NCBI RefSeq assembly: GCF_003261175.1
Contig: NZ_QLNP01000065.1
Span: 1 to 39,758 of the forward strand
Reading direction: 5' to 3'
Source of the DNA: Arthrobacter globiformis
Lineage (GTDB): Bacteria > Actinomycetota > Actinomycetes > Actinomycetales > Micrococcaceae
DNA: 39,758 bases
The position numbers were made by a program, and so were the translations under genes. Shown piece after piece: positions 32,429 to 39,758 of the stretch (positions within the stretch are counted from its first letter, which is position 1; every line of letters starts with the position of its first letter). Below the pieces are notes generated by a model. That model did no database searches. It saw nothing but the letters and a program-made list of their open reading frames with translations, and was not told the DNA's origin.

Positions 32429-33835
32429 ATGTCACAGTCGATTGCCGCCAACCCAGACCGGCTCCTGCCCGCTGATCCCGGAACGCGCAGCATTGCGCGT
32501 GACCTCCTGCAGCGCGCCCAGGACCTCCCCATCATTTCCCCGCACGGGCACGTTGACGCCGCAGTCATCGAGCACAACAGCCCCTTCCCGGACCCGGCAG
32601 CGCTGCTGGTCAGTCCGGACCACTACGTCACCCGGCTGATCCACGCCAGCGGCGTTCCGCTGGACCGGCTGAAGGGCGCGGCAACCGGGAAACCGGACTC
32701 CCGCGCCGTCTGGCACGAGTTCTGCAAGGCCTGGCCGCAGTTCGAAGGCACTGCCTCCGGCTACTGGCTGCGCACCCAGTTTGACAGCGTCTTCGGCCTC
32801 CAGCAGGGGATCAGCGCGGAGACCGCCGACGCCAGCTACGATGCGATTTCCGCCAGGCTGCGGGAACCCGGCTTCCGACCGCGCGAGCTCTTCAAGGACT
32901 TCAACATCGAGGTGCTGGCCACCACTGACGACCCCCTGGACAGCCTCGCCAGCCACAAGGCCATCGCCCAGGATCCCACGTTCCACGGCCGCGTCCTGCC
33001 CACCTTCCGCCCGGACGCCTACCTGAATATCGCCCACCCGGAATGGCAGGCGAACGTGGACCGCCTCATAGCGGCAGCGGGCGAGGGCGGCACAGGCTAC
33101 GCCGGCTATCTCACCGCCCTGCAAAACCGGCGTCGTTATTTCGTGGAACACGGCGCAGTCTCCGCTGACCACGGCGTCCGCACTCCCGCAACGCTCAAGC
33201 TGGACGACGGTGCGGCGGCGAAACTCTTCGACCGTGCCCGCGCCGGCCGGGCCACGGCGCAGGACCGCGACGACTTCGAAGCCCACATGATGTACCAGAT
33301 GGCCCGGATGTCCGTTGAGGACGGCCTGGTCATGACCATCCACCCCGGCTCCTACCGCAACCACCATGAACCAACGTTCAACGCGTACGGTGCCGACACG
33401 GGCCATGACATCCCGTTCGCCGTCAACTACACCGAGGCCATCCGCCCGCTGCTGCAGGACTTCGGCACCGCCAAGGACTTCCACCTGGTGCTCTTCACGC
33501 TGGACGAGACCGTGTTCTCCCGTGAACTCGCGCCCCTTGCGGGCTTCTACCCGTCCGTGTTCCTCGGAGCCCCGTGGTGGTTCCTTGATGCGCCGGACGC
33601 CATGCTGCGCTTTCGTTCGGCCGTCACCGAGACCGCCGGGTTCTCCCGCTCGTCCGGGTTCATCGATGACACGCGTGCGTTCTGCTCCATCCCTGCGCGC
33701 CATGATGCCTCCCGCCGGATCGAGGCCTCCTTCCTGGCCAGGCTTGTGGCGGAACACCGGGTCAGCGAGGAACGCGCCCACGAACTGATCGTCGACATCG
33801 TCGACGGCTCGCCCAGAAGGGTCTTCAAGCTGTGA
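32429..33835 (+). CDS. uxaC: Glucuronate isomerase
   Basis: 468-residue uronate isomerase that converts D-glucuronate to D-fructuronate (and galacturonate to tagaturonate). It is an amidohydrolase-fold TIM barrel; the N-terminal PHGHVD gives the HxH metal motif, and EVLATTDDPLDSL, HPGSYRNHHEP, FPVNYTEAIRPLL-type segments and DDTRAFCSIPARHD near the C-terminus follow the family pattern. Length agrees with the usual 465-475. The stop overlaps the GTG start of the fructuronate reductase gene by 4 bases. Confidence 0.94.
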   Translation: MSQSIAANPDRLLPADPGTRSIARDLLQRAQDLPIISPHGHVDAAVIEHNSPFPDPAALLVSPDHYVTRLIHASGVPLDRLKGAATGKPDSRAVWHEFCKAWPQFEGTASGYWLRTQFDSVFGLQQGISAETADASYDAISARLREPGFRPRELFKDFNIEVLATTDDPLDSLASHKAIAQDPTFHGRVLPTFRPDAYLNIAHPEWQANVDRLIAAAGEGGTGYAGYLTALQNRRRYFVEHGAVSADHGVRTPATLKLDDGAAAKLFDRARAGRATAQDRDDFEAHMMYQMARMSVEDGLVMTIHPGSYRNHHEPTFNAYGADTGHDIPFAVNYTEAIRPLLQDFGTAKDFHLVLFTLDETVFSRELAPLAGFYPSVFLGAPWWFLDAPDAMLRFRSAVTETAGFSRSSGFIDDTRAFCSIPARHDASRRIEASFLARLVAEHRVSEERAHELIVDIVDGSPRRVFKL

Positions 33836-35271
33836 GCACCGAACTGCAATCCGCCGAAGGGGAAGCATCCGCCGTAGACCTTCCGCAGCTGGGCCGCAGC
33901 CTGCGGCCTGTCGCGAAGGCGCCGGTCCGCATCGTCCACCTGGGGCTGGGTGCCTTCCACCGCTCACACCAGGCCTGGTACACGTACCAGGCCGGCGACG
34001 CCGCGGACTGGGGCATCGCCGCCTTCACCGGCCGCCGCCCCGACGCGGCGCTGGCCCTGGCGGAGCAGGACGGCCTGTACACCGTGGTGGAACGTGCCGA
34101 AGGCGGCGACTCGTTTACCGTAGTCAGCAGCATTGTTGAAGCGGTAGACGGCGCCGACATGCAGCGTCTGGCGGAACTGATAGCGGCCCCCGCCACCGCG
34201 GTGGTCACCCTCACCATCACCGAGGCGGCATACCGGCTCGGCGCCGACGGGCAACTCGACCGCACTGCGGCCGACATCGTGGCGGACCTGGCGCTGCTGA
34301 AGTCCGGCAACGGAACCCCGTCCACGCCGCTGGGCAGGCTGGTGCTGGCCCTCGCCGCCCGCCGGACTGCCGGTTCTGGCCCGCTCGCCGTGGTCTGCTG
34401 CGACAACCTCTCCAACAACGGCACCGTGGCGCGCAACGCCCTGGTGGGCATGGCCGGGGCGTGGGACGAAGGCGTGGCCGGATGGATCGACGCCACCGTC
34501 AGCTTCGTCAGCACCTCCGTTGACCGCATCACTCCGCGGACCACGGAGGCGGACCTTGCTGCCGTGGAAGCCGGCTGCGGCTACCGCGACAATTCCCCCG
34601 TGGTGGCCGAACCCTTCACCAACTGGGTGCTCAGCGGGGACTTCCCGGCGGGCCGGCCGCGCTGGGAAGACGCGGGTGCCGTTTTCGTAGACGACATCGA
34701 ACCGTATGAGAACCGCAAGCTGTGGCTCCTCAACGGCGCCCACTCCTTGCTGGCCTACGCTGGCCAGCTTCGGGGACACTCCACGGTGGCCCAGGCCCTG
34801 GCCGACCCGGTGTGCCTGGGGGCTGTTGAAGCGTTCTGGGACGAAGCCGAGGCAAACCTGTCCGGCTTGGAGGGCGCTGCCGCTGACCTGCAGATCCCGG
34901 CGTACCGGGCTGCGCTGTTGACACGCTTCAGCAACGCCCGGATTGCGCACCATCTTGCGCAGATCGCAATGGACGGCAGCACCAAGCTGCGGATGCGGGC
35001 TGTTCCGGTGCTGCGGGCCGAGCGTGCCGCGGGACGGTCAGGAGCCGCCGCTGCGCTCATGATTGCCGCCTGGATGGACTTCAGCGCTGCCGCAGCCACA
35101 GTCCACGATCCGCTGGCCGAAGAAATCGCTGCCGCGAACCGGCTGGGCGGTTCCGAGCGGATCCGGGCGCTGCTGGACCTGGTGGATCCGGCCCTGGCAG
35201 GGGGCACGGCCGTCGTGCACCTGATTGAAGGCCTGCGCGGAACGTTCGCGGAGCCGGCTGTCTCCCCATAA
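33832..35271 (+). CDS. uxuB: Fructuronate reductase (mannitol dehydrogenase family)
   Basis: 479-residue NAD(P)-dependent polyol dehydrogenase: Rossmann start RIVHLGLGAFHRSHQAWYT and the family's catalytic triad K296, N301, H304 in KLWLLNGAHSLLAY. It reduces D-fructuronate to D-mannonate in the second step of glucuronate breakdown. Altronate or mannitol dehydrogenase are sister functions, but the position right after uxaC and before a mannonate dehydratase supports UxuB. Start GTG at 33832 overlaps uxaC. Confidence 0.9.
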   Translation: MSTELQSAEGEASAVDLPQLGRSLRPVAKAPVRIVHLGLGAFHRSHQAWYTYQAGDAADWGIAAFTGRRPDAALALAEQDGLYTVVERAEGGDSFTVVSSIVEAVDGADMQRLAELIAAPATAVVTLTITEAAYRLGADGQLDRTAADIVADLALLKSGNGTPSTPLGRLVLALAARRTAGSGPLAVVCCDNLSNNGTVARNALVGMAGAWDEGVAGWIDATVSFVSTSVDRITPRTTEADLAAVEAGCGYRDNSPVVAEPFTNWVLSGDFPAGRPRWEDAGAVFVDDIEPYENRKLWLLNGAHSLLAYAGQLRGHSTVAQALADPVCLGAVEAFWDEAEANLSGLEGAAADLQIPAYRAALLTRFSNARIAHHLAQIAMDGSTKLRMRAVPVLRAERAAGRSGAAAALMIAAWMDFSAAAATVHDPLAEEIAAANRLGGSERIRALLDLVDPALAGGTAVVHLIEGLRGTFAEPAVSP

Positions 35272-35289
35272 CGTCTTCGCACATGCGGT

Positions 35290-35325
35290 ACTGCCCGGCT
35301 TCCGGACCATAGGGAGTCGGGCAGT
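35290..35325 (+). terminator. Hairpin after uxuB
   Basis: ACTGCCCG (35290-35297) pairs with CGGGCAGT (35318-35325), 18 bases after the stop, and separates the uxaC-uxuB unit from the beta-glucuronidase unit. There is no marked U-tract. Confidence 0.6.
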
Positions 35326-35352
35326 GCTGTGTGGAGAACTTTCAAGGAATAT

Positions 35353-35392
35353 TTGGCAACCGCTTGCCAAACGATTGCCAAGTGACTAGGAT
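35353..35392 (+). promoter_or_regulatory. Overlapping operators and promoter of the beta-glucuronidase operon
   Basis: TTGGCAACCGCTTGCCAA (35353-35370) is an almost perfect palindrome, overlapped by a second, weaker site TGCCAAACGATTGCCA (35365-35380), offset by 11 bases. A -35 TTGCCA (35364-35369) lies within both, 17 bases before -10 TAGGAT (35387-35392). A small stem CCGGC-GCACT-GCCGG (35411-35425) sits near the predicted 5' end of the transcript. Confidence 0.82.
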
Positions 35393-35480
35393 TACAGCAC
35401 GAGCAGAAACCCGGCGCACTGCCGGTCTTTCCAAGAATCCCCCTCCGGCTCAGCCCGCAAAGACGCGTTAGGACCCCCAA

Positions 35481-37304
35481 ATGCTCAAGCCCCAGGCCAG
35501 CGAAACCCGCGAGTTGGTCAACCTCGACGGCATCTACCGCTTCAAGGTGGACTTCGACCGTGCGGGCCACCGCCAGGAATGGTTCAAGACGGCGCTGGAG
35601 ACCGACCTCGAAATGGGTGTCCCGGCCAGCTACAACGATGTCTTCCCGGACAAGGCAATCCGCAACCACGTGGGCTACGTCTGGTACCAGCGTGAGGTGC
35701 GCGTGCCGCGCGGCTGGGCAGGGGAGCGGATCCATGTGCGCCTGGACTCCGCCACCCACGAGGGCATGGTCTGGGTCAACGACGTGCTGGTGGCCGAGCA
35801 CACCGGCGGGTACATGCCGTTCAGTGCCGACATCACCGAGCACGTCACCCCTGGCCAGGTTTTCCGGCTGACCATCTCCGTGAACAATGAGCTAACCCAG
35901 GCCACCATTCCGCCGGGCAGCATCACCGTCACAGAGGACGGGCGCCGCCAGCAGAGCTACCTCCACGATTTTTATAACTATGCCGGACTGCACCGCAGCC
36001 TCTGGCTTTACAGCACCCCTTCCGTCGCCGTGGATGACGTCACGGTGGTGACCGGCTTCGAAGGCACCACCGGCACGGTCGGCTACGCGATCGCCACCGC
36101 CGGAGGCACCGGAAACGAAACCGTCAGGGTTCTCCTGCGCGATGCGGACGGCGCTGAAGTCGCCGCAGCAGAAGGCGCCGAGGGCGCCCTGGTAATTGAC
36201 GGCGTCGTGCTCTGGAAACCCGGTGCGGCCTACCTGTACAGCCTCACCGCTGAGATCCACGACGGCGGCCGGCTGGTGGACGCATACACCCTCCCCGTGG
36301 GAGTCCGGACAGTCGAGGTCAGCGGCAAGGAATTCCTCATCAATGGCGAACCCTTCTACTTCACCGGCTTCGGCATGCACGAGGACCACGTGGCTATCGG
36401 TAAGGGCCACAGCAACGCCCAGATGGTCAACGACTTCCAGCTCCTGGACTGGGTGGGCGCCAACTCCTTCCGCACCTCGCACTACCCCTACGCCGAAGAA
36501 GTCATGGAGTTTGCCGACCGGCACGGCATCCTGGTGATCGACGAAACTGCGGCCGTCGGGCTGCACCTCGGCTTCGGTGCCGTGTTCGGTGGCATCGCCA
36601 AGCCGACGTACGTCGACGGCGGGGTGGACGCCAACACCGCGGCGAACCACCGCCAGGCCATCAGGGAGCTCGTGGCCCGCGACAAGAACCATCCCTCGGT
36701 CGTGATCTGGTCGATCGCCAACGAACCCAACGGCTCCGAGGAAGGCGCCCGGGAATACTTCCAGCCCCTGGCCGAACTCACCCGGCAGCTGGACCCAACC
36801 CGTCCCGTGGGCTACGTCAACGTCATGTTCGATACCCCGGACAAGGAACTGCTGGGCGACCTTTTCGACGTCATCATGCTCAACCGCTACTACGGCTGGT
36901 ACCTGAACAACGGGGACCTGGAAACAGCGGAGCAGGTCCTGGAAAAGGAACTGCGCGAATGGGAAGCCAAGTACGGCAAACCCATGATCATGACCGAGTA
37001 CGGGCCGGACACCATGCCGGGCTTCCACTCCATCTATGAGCAGCCCTGGAGCGAGGAATACCAGGCCGCGTTCCTGGCCATGTACCACCGGGTCTTTGAC
37101 CGCGTGGATGCCATGGTGGGTGAGCAGGTCTGGAACTTCGCGGATTTCCAGACGTCCAACGGCATCATGCGCGTGGACGGCAACAAGAAGGGTGTGTTCA
37201 CGCGGGACCGCCGGCCCAAGCCAGCAGCGTATGCCCTCCGCCAGCGCTGGACCGCACTGGCCGGTGTCAAAAACGGCAGCGACAAGTCGATCACCAACCG
37301 GTAG
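35481..37304 (+). CDS. uidA: Beta-glucuronidase (GH2)
   Basis: 607-residue cytoplasmic glycoside hydrolase, no signal peptide, closely resembling E. coli GUS (603 aa) along its length. Domains are sugar-binding jelly roll (1-180), immunoglobulin-like (180-275) and TIM barrel. The acid/base is E415 in IANEPN and the nucleophile E506 in MTEYGPDTMPG, at offsets of two from the E. coli residues. The asparagine-lysine pair that grips the glucuronate carboxylate is present (N568 and K570 in GNKKGVF), so the enzyme should be a true glucuronidase rather than a galactosidase. It releases glucuronate that uxaC then uses. The loop after AAVGLHLGFGAVFGG is short, as in enzymes acting on small glucuronides. 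Confidence 0.96.
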   Translation: MLKPQASETRELVNLDGIYRFKVDFDRAGHRQEWFKTALETDLEMGVPASYNDVFPDKAIRNHVGYVWYQREVRVPRGWAGERIHVRLDSATHEGMVWVNDVLVAEHTGGYMPFSADITEHVTPGQVFRLTISVNNELTQATIPPGSITVTEDGRRQQSYLHDFYNYAGLHRSLWLYSTPSVAVDDVTVVTGFEGTTGTVGYAIATAGGTGNETVRVLLRDADGAEVAAAEGAEGALVIDGVVLWKPGAAYLYSLTAEIHDGGRLVDAYTLPVGVRTVEVSGKEFLINGEPFYFTGFGMHEDHVAIGKGHSNAQMVNDFQLLDWVGANSFRTSHYPYAEEVMEFADRHGILVIDETAAVGLHLGFGAVFGGIAKPTYVDGGVDANTAANHRQAIRELVARDKNHPSVVIWSIANEPNGSEEGAREYFQPLAELTRQLDPTRPVGYVNVMFDTPDKELLGDLFDVIMLNRYYGWYLNNGDLETAEQVLEKELREWEAKYGKPMIMTEYGPDTMPGFHSIYEQPWSEEYQAAFLAMYHRVFDRVDAMVGEQVWNFADFQTSNGIMRVDGNKKGVFTRDRRPKPAAYALRQRWTALAGVKNGSDKSITNR

Positions 37305-37363
37305 CATTTTTCACTATTTTTGGCTGCCCCCTGGGCAGACACTTGGGTAAAGGAGCCCACCTC

Positions 37364-38806
37364 ATGAAAAAGCTGAACAAGCTCAGCATCATCGGCTACG
37401 GCGCCGGCGATGCCGCCAACAACCTGGCCTTCACCACCGCCACCATGTTCCTGCTGGTCTACTACACCGACGTTGCGGGTATTTCAGCGGCAGCCGCAGG
37501 CACACTCCTGCTGGTCGTGAGGATCTTCGATGCGTTCGCCGATGTCCTTGCCGGCCGCATGGTGGACCGAAACTACAGCAAGCGCTTCGGGAAGTTCCGT
37601 CCGTTCATCATGTTCGGCTCCATCCCGCTGCTGCTCCTGAGCGTGGCAACCTTCTCCGTCCCGCAGCTGGGCGAGTCCGGAACCCTGCTGTACGCCTACG
37701 TCACCTACGCAGCCCTCGGCCTGGCCTACAGCCTGGTCAACATCCCCTACGGCTCACTCGCAGGCGCCATGACCCAGGATCCGGGCGACCGGGCCAAACT
37801 GGGATCTGCCCGTATGGTGGGCGGTCTGCTGGTCGGTTCCGCGCTCGGCATCTTCGTGGCACCCCTCATCAAGCCGGGCGCCGACCTGCAGGCAACCTTC
37901 ACCACCATCACCCTGGTGTTCGTCGGCATCGGCACGGTCCTGTACTTCTTCACCGTCCTCACCGCCAAGGAACGCGTCCACCGCGCCGTACCGAACGTTT
38001 CCCTCAAACAGAGCATGGAAACCCTGAAGGGCAACAAGCCCCTCCTGATGCTGTGCATCAGCTCGTTCCTCTTCCTCTCCGGCTACCTGGCACTGACCTC
38101 CGTGCAGCTGTACTACCTGCGGGACGTCCTCGGCCGCCTGGATCTGTACCCGGTGCTGTCCATCATCCAGCTTGTCCTCACCTTCGTCCTGGCCGCGTTT
38201 ATGCCCAAGTTGGTCCGCAACATCGGCAAGAAGCACGTCTACATTTACTCCTCCCTGATCACTGTCGCCGGCGGTGTGGTTATCTTCTTCACGCCGGCTA
38301 GCCAGGTCATGATCGGCTTTGCCGGCCTCGTGCTCAGCCTCGTGGGTGTCCTCGCGATGAGCATCGTGGTGTGGGCCCTCGAGGCCGACACCGTGGAATA
38401 CGGCGAATGGAAGACCGGCGTCCGCACCGAAGGCATCACCTACGCGCTGTTCTCCTTCACACGCAAGACCGGCCAGGCCGTGGGCGGAGCCCTCGCCGCG
38501 TACGCACTCGCATGGGGCGGTTACAAGTCCGGCGGGGTCGTCCAGACCCCGGACGCGGTATTCGGCATTCAGGTCGCAGCCGGTGCACTGCCCGCCGTAC
38601 TGACAATCCTCGCGGTATTGGTCATGAGCAGGTACACGCTGACCGATGCCAAGCACGCCGAGATCCTCGCAGAGATCCGGGCCCGCCGCGAAAGCGGCGA
38701 TGCCCCTAAAAAGGCCGATGCCGCCGTTGAGCCCTCCAAAGACGACACAGACGGCACCACCGAAACAGCCACCTCCCACCAGCCGCACGCGGCGCCAACC
38801 AACTGA
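37364..38806 (+). CDS. uidB: Glucuronide:cation symporter (GPH family)
   Basis: 480-residue membrane transporter with about 12 spans, similar to E. coli UidB (GusB): starts [23 protein letters not shown], includes [17 protein letters not shown] and the central [13 protein letters not shown], and [22 protein letters not shown] near the C-terminus. The last 45 residues are hydrophilic and rich in E, K, T and S. AAAGGAG lies 8-14 bases before ATG 37364. It imports intact glucuronides for the cytoplasmic beta-glucuronidase encoded before it. Confidence 0.92.
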   Translation: MKKLNKLSIIGYGAGDAANNLAFTTATMFLLVYYTDVAGISAAAAGTLLLVVRIFDAFADVLAGRMVDRNYSKRFGKFRPFIMFGSIPLLLLSVATFSVPQLGESGTLLYAYVTYAALGLAYSLVNIPYGSLAGAMTQDPGDRAKLGSARMVGGLLVGSALGIFVAPLIKPGADLQATFTTITLVFVGIGTVLYFFTVLTAKERVHRAVPNVSLKQSMETLKGNKPLLMLCISSFLFLSGYLALTSVQLYYLRDVLGRLDLYPVLSIIQLVLTFVLAAFMPKLVRNIGKKHVYIYSSLITVAGGVVIFFTPASQVMIGFAGLVLSLVGVLAMSIVVWALEADTVEYGEWKTGVRTEGITYALFSFTRKTGQAVGGALAAYALAWGGYKSGGVVQTPDAVFGIQVAAGALPAVLTILAVLVMSRYTLTDAKHAEILAEIRARRESGDAPKKADAAVEPSKDDTDGTTETATSHQPHAAPTN

Positions 38807-38838
38807 CCCCTGAACCAGTCCATCCGAAAGGACCTGTT

Positions 38839-39758
38839 GTGAAAATTATTGCCGCGGAAGTCTTCGTGACAAGCCCCTCCCGTAACTTCGTGACGCTGCG
38901 GATCACCACCGAGGACGGTGTGACCGGCATCGGTGACGCCACCCTGAACGGGCGTGAGCTTGCCGTTGCTGCCTATTTGAAGGAGCACGTCGCGCAGCTG
39001 CTGATCGGGAAGGACCCGCACCGGATCGAGGACACCTGGCAGTTCCTGTACCGGTCCTCGTACTGGCGCCGGGGCCCGGTGACGATGGCCGCGATCGCCG
39101 CGGTGGACATGGCGTTGTGGGACATCAAGGGCAAGCTGGCCGGCATGCCGGTGTACCAGCTGCTCGGCGGGGCGTCCCGGAACGGGCTGCGGGCGTACGG
39201 GCACGCGTCCGGTTCGGACATCCCCTCGCTGTTTGACTCGGTCCGGGAGCACCTGGAGCTCGGGTACAAGTCGGTGCGGATCCAGACCGCGGTGCCCGGG
39301 ATCAAGGCCGTGTACGGGGTGGCCGCGCAGGCCCAGGCGTCGGGGGAGCGGTACGACTACGAACCGGCCGGGCGCGGTGCGTTCCCGGTGGAGGAGGACT
39401 GGGACACCCGGGCCTACCTGCGCCACCTGCCGTCGGTGTTCGAGGCGGTCCGGAACGAGTTCGGACCGGAACTGCCTTTGCTGCATGACGGGCACCACCG
39501 GATGACGCCGATCCAGGCCGCGAAGCTGGGCAAGGCCCTGGAGCCGTATGACCTGTTCTGGCTGGAGGACTGCACCCCGGCGGAGAACCAGGAGGCGCTG
39601 CGCCTGGTCCGCCAGCACACCACCACCCCGCTGGCCATCGGTGAAATCTTCAACACCGTGTACGACTACCAGACCATCATCAAGGAACAGCTGATCGACT
39701 ACGTCCGGGCAGCCTCCACGCACTTCGGCGGGATCAGCCCTTTGAAGAAGGTCATGGA
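38839..39758 (+). CDS. manD: D-mannonate dehydratase, ManD type (3' end outside window)
   Basis: 306 of about 400 residues of an enolase-superfamily dehydratase that turns D-mannonate into 2-keto-3-deoxygluconate. The residues match the ManD family in place: N37, H122 (YGHASG), Y159, metal ligands D217 (LLHDGHHR), E243 (WLEDCTP) and E269 (IGEIF), plus H219 and H295 (STHFGG). This is distinct from the UxuA-type mannonate dehydratase. The GTG start has AAAGGA 8-13 bases upstream. It belongs to the uidA-uidB unit and closes the glucuronate-to-KDG route. Confidence 0.93.
   Translation, partial: MKIIAAEVFVTSPSRNFVTLRITTEDGVTGIGDATLNGRELAVAAYLKEHVAQLLIGKDPHRIEDTWQFLYRSSYWRRGPVTMAAIAAVDMALWDIKGKLAGMPVYQLLGGASRNGLRAYGHASGSDIPSLFDSVREHLELGYKSVRIQTAVPGIKAVYGVAAQAQASGERYDYEPAGRGAFPVEEDWDTRAYLRHLPSVFEAVRNEFGPELPLLHDGHHRMTPIQAAKLGKALEPYDLFWLEDCTPAENQEALRLVRQHTTTPLAIGEIFNTVYDYQTIIKEQLIDYVRAASTHFGGISPLKKVM

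Noticed and set aside
32432-33967. 511-codon minus-strand frame
   Set aside because: Antisense shadow of uxaC caused by high GC third positions; no recognisable domain.
35892-37307. 471-codon minus-strand frame
   Set aside because: Antisense shadow of uidA.

Overview
The window is high-GC DNA with a strong bias toward G or C in third codon positions. Gene content and repertoire (LacI-rich sugar islands, a DppC-DppD fusion, an ATP-dependent DNA ligase) suggest a soil actinobacterium of the Micrococcaceae, Arthrobacter or Pseudarthrobacter-like. There is no rRNA or tRNA to confirm this; the assignment is inference.

Region 1 (1-4085) is the 3' part of a heat-shock operon: a CbpA-type J-protein (5' end outside the window), a CbpM-like modulator, ClpB and a zinc-ribbon thioredoxin. 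The genes overlap by 4 bases and are closed by a hairpin terminator. Region 2 (4086-5413) is decayed sequence: a possible 45-residue protein, a truncated Lrp/AsnC regulator and an unrecognised coding fragment.

Region 3 (5414-15515) is a first sugar-catabolic island. A six-gene minus-strand operon, nearly all stop/start overlaps, encodes Gfo/Idh/MocA dehydrogenase, LacI regulator, VOC protein, TIM-barrel isomerase, a second Gfo/Idh/MocA dehydrogenase and an SDR. Opposite it lie a KDPG-type aldolase, a P-loop kinase, an MHS-type transporter, another TIM-barrel isomerase and another SDR. Five copies of a 13-14 bp LacI-like operator (GCAACCGATCTCA type) sit in the two intergenic regions that flank the aldolase-kinase pair.

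Region 4 (15566-20515) is mixed: a quinone-reductase-like MDR enzyme, a 29-bp tandem repeat, an ATP-dependent DNA ligase, a dihydrofolate-reductase-like protein, a pseudouridine-5'-phosphate glycosidase and a scrap of an M20 amidohydrolase.

Region 5 (20528-39758) is a glucuronide-utilisation island. It holds beta-glucuronidase, a UidB-type symporter, glucuronate isomerase, fructuronate reductase and a ManD-type mannonate dehydratase (cut by the window end), which together make the route from glucuronide to 2-keto-3-deoxygluconate. Upstream, under the same operator type (TGGCAACCGGTTGCCA-like), are two LacI regulators, a peptide/opine-class ABC importer and two TIM-barrel/Gfo-Idh-MocA gene pairs that flank it. 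KDG could feed the aldolase (and perhaps the kinase) of region 3. The most interesting unexplained part is the paired TIM-barrel plus Gfo/Idh/MocA modules sharing one operator code with the glucuronide genes. They resemble known oxidation-elimination systems for unusual glycosides and may be a second, redox-based way of opening glycosidic substrates.
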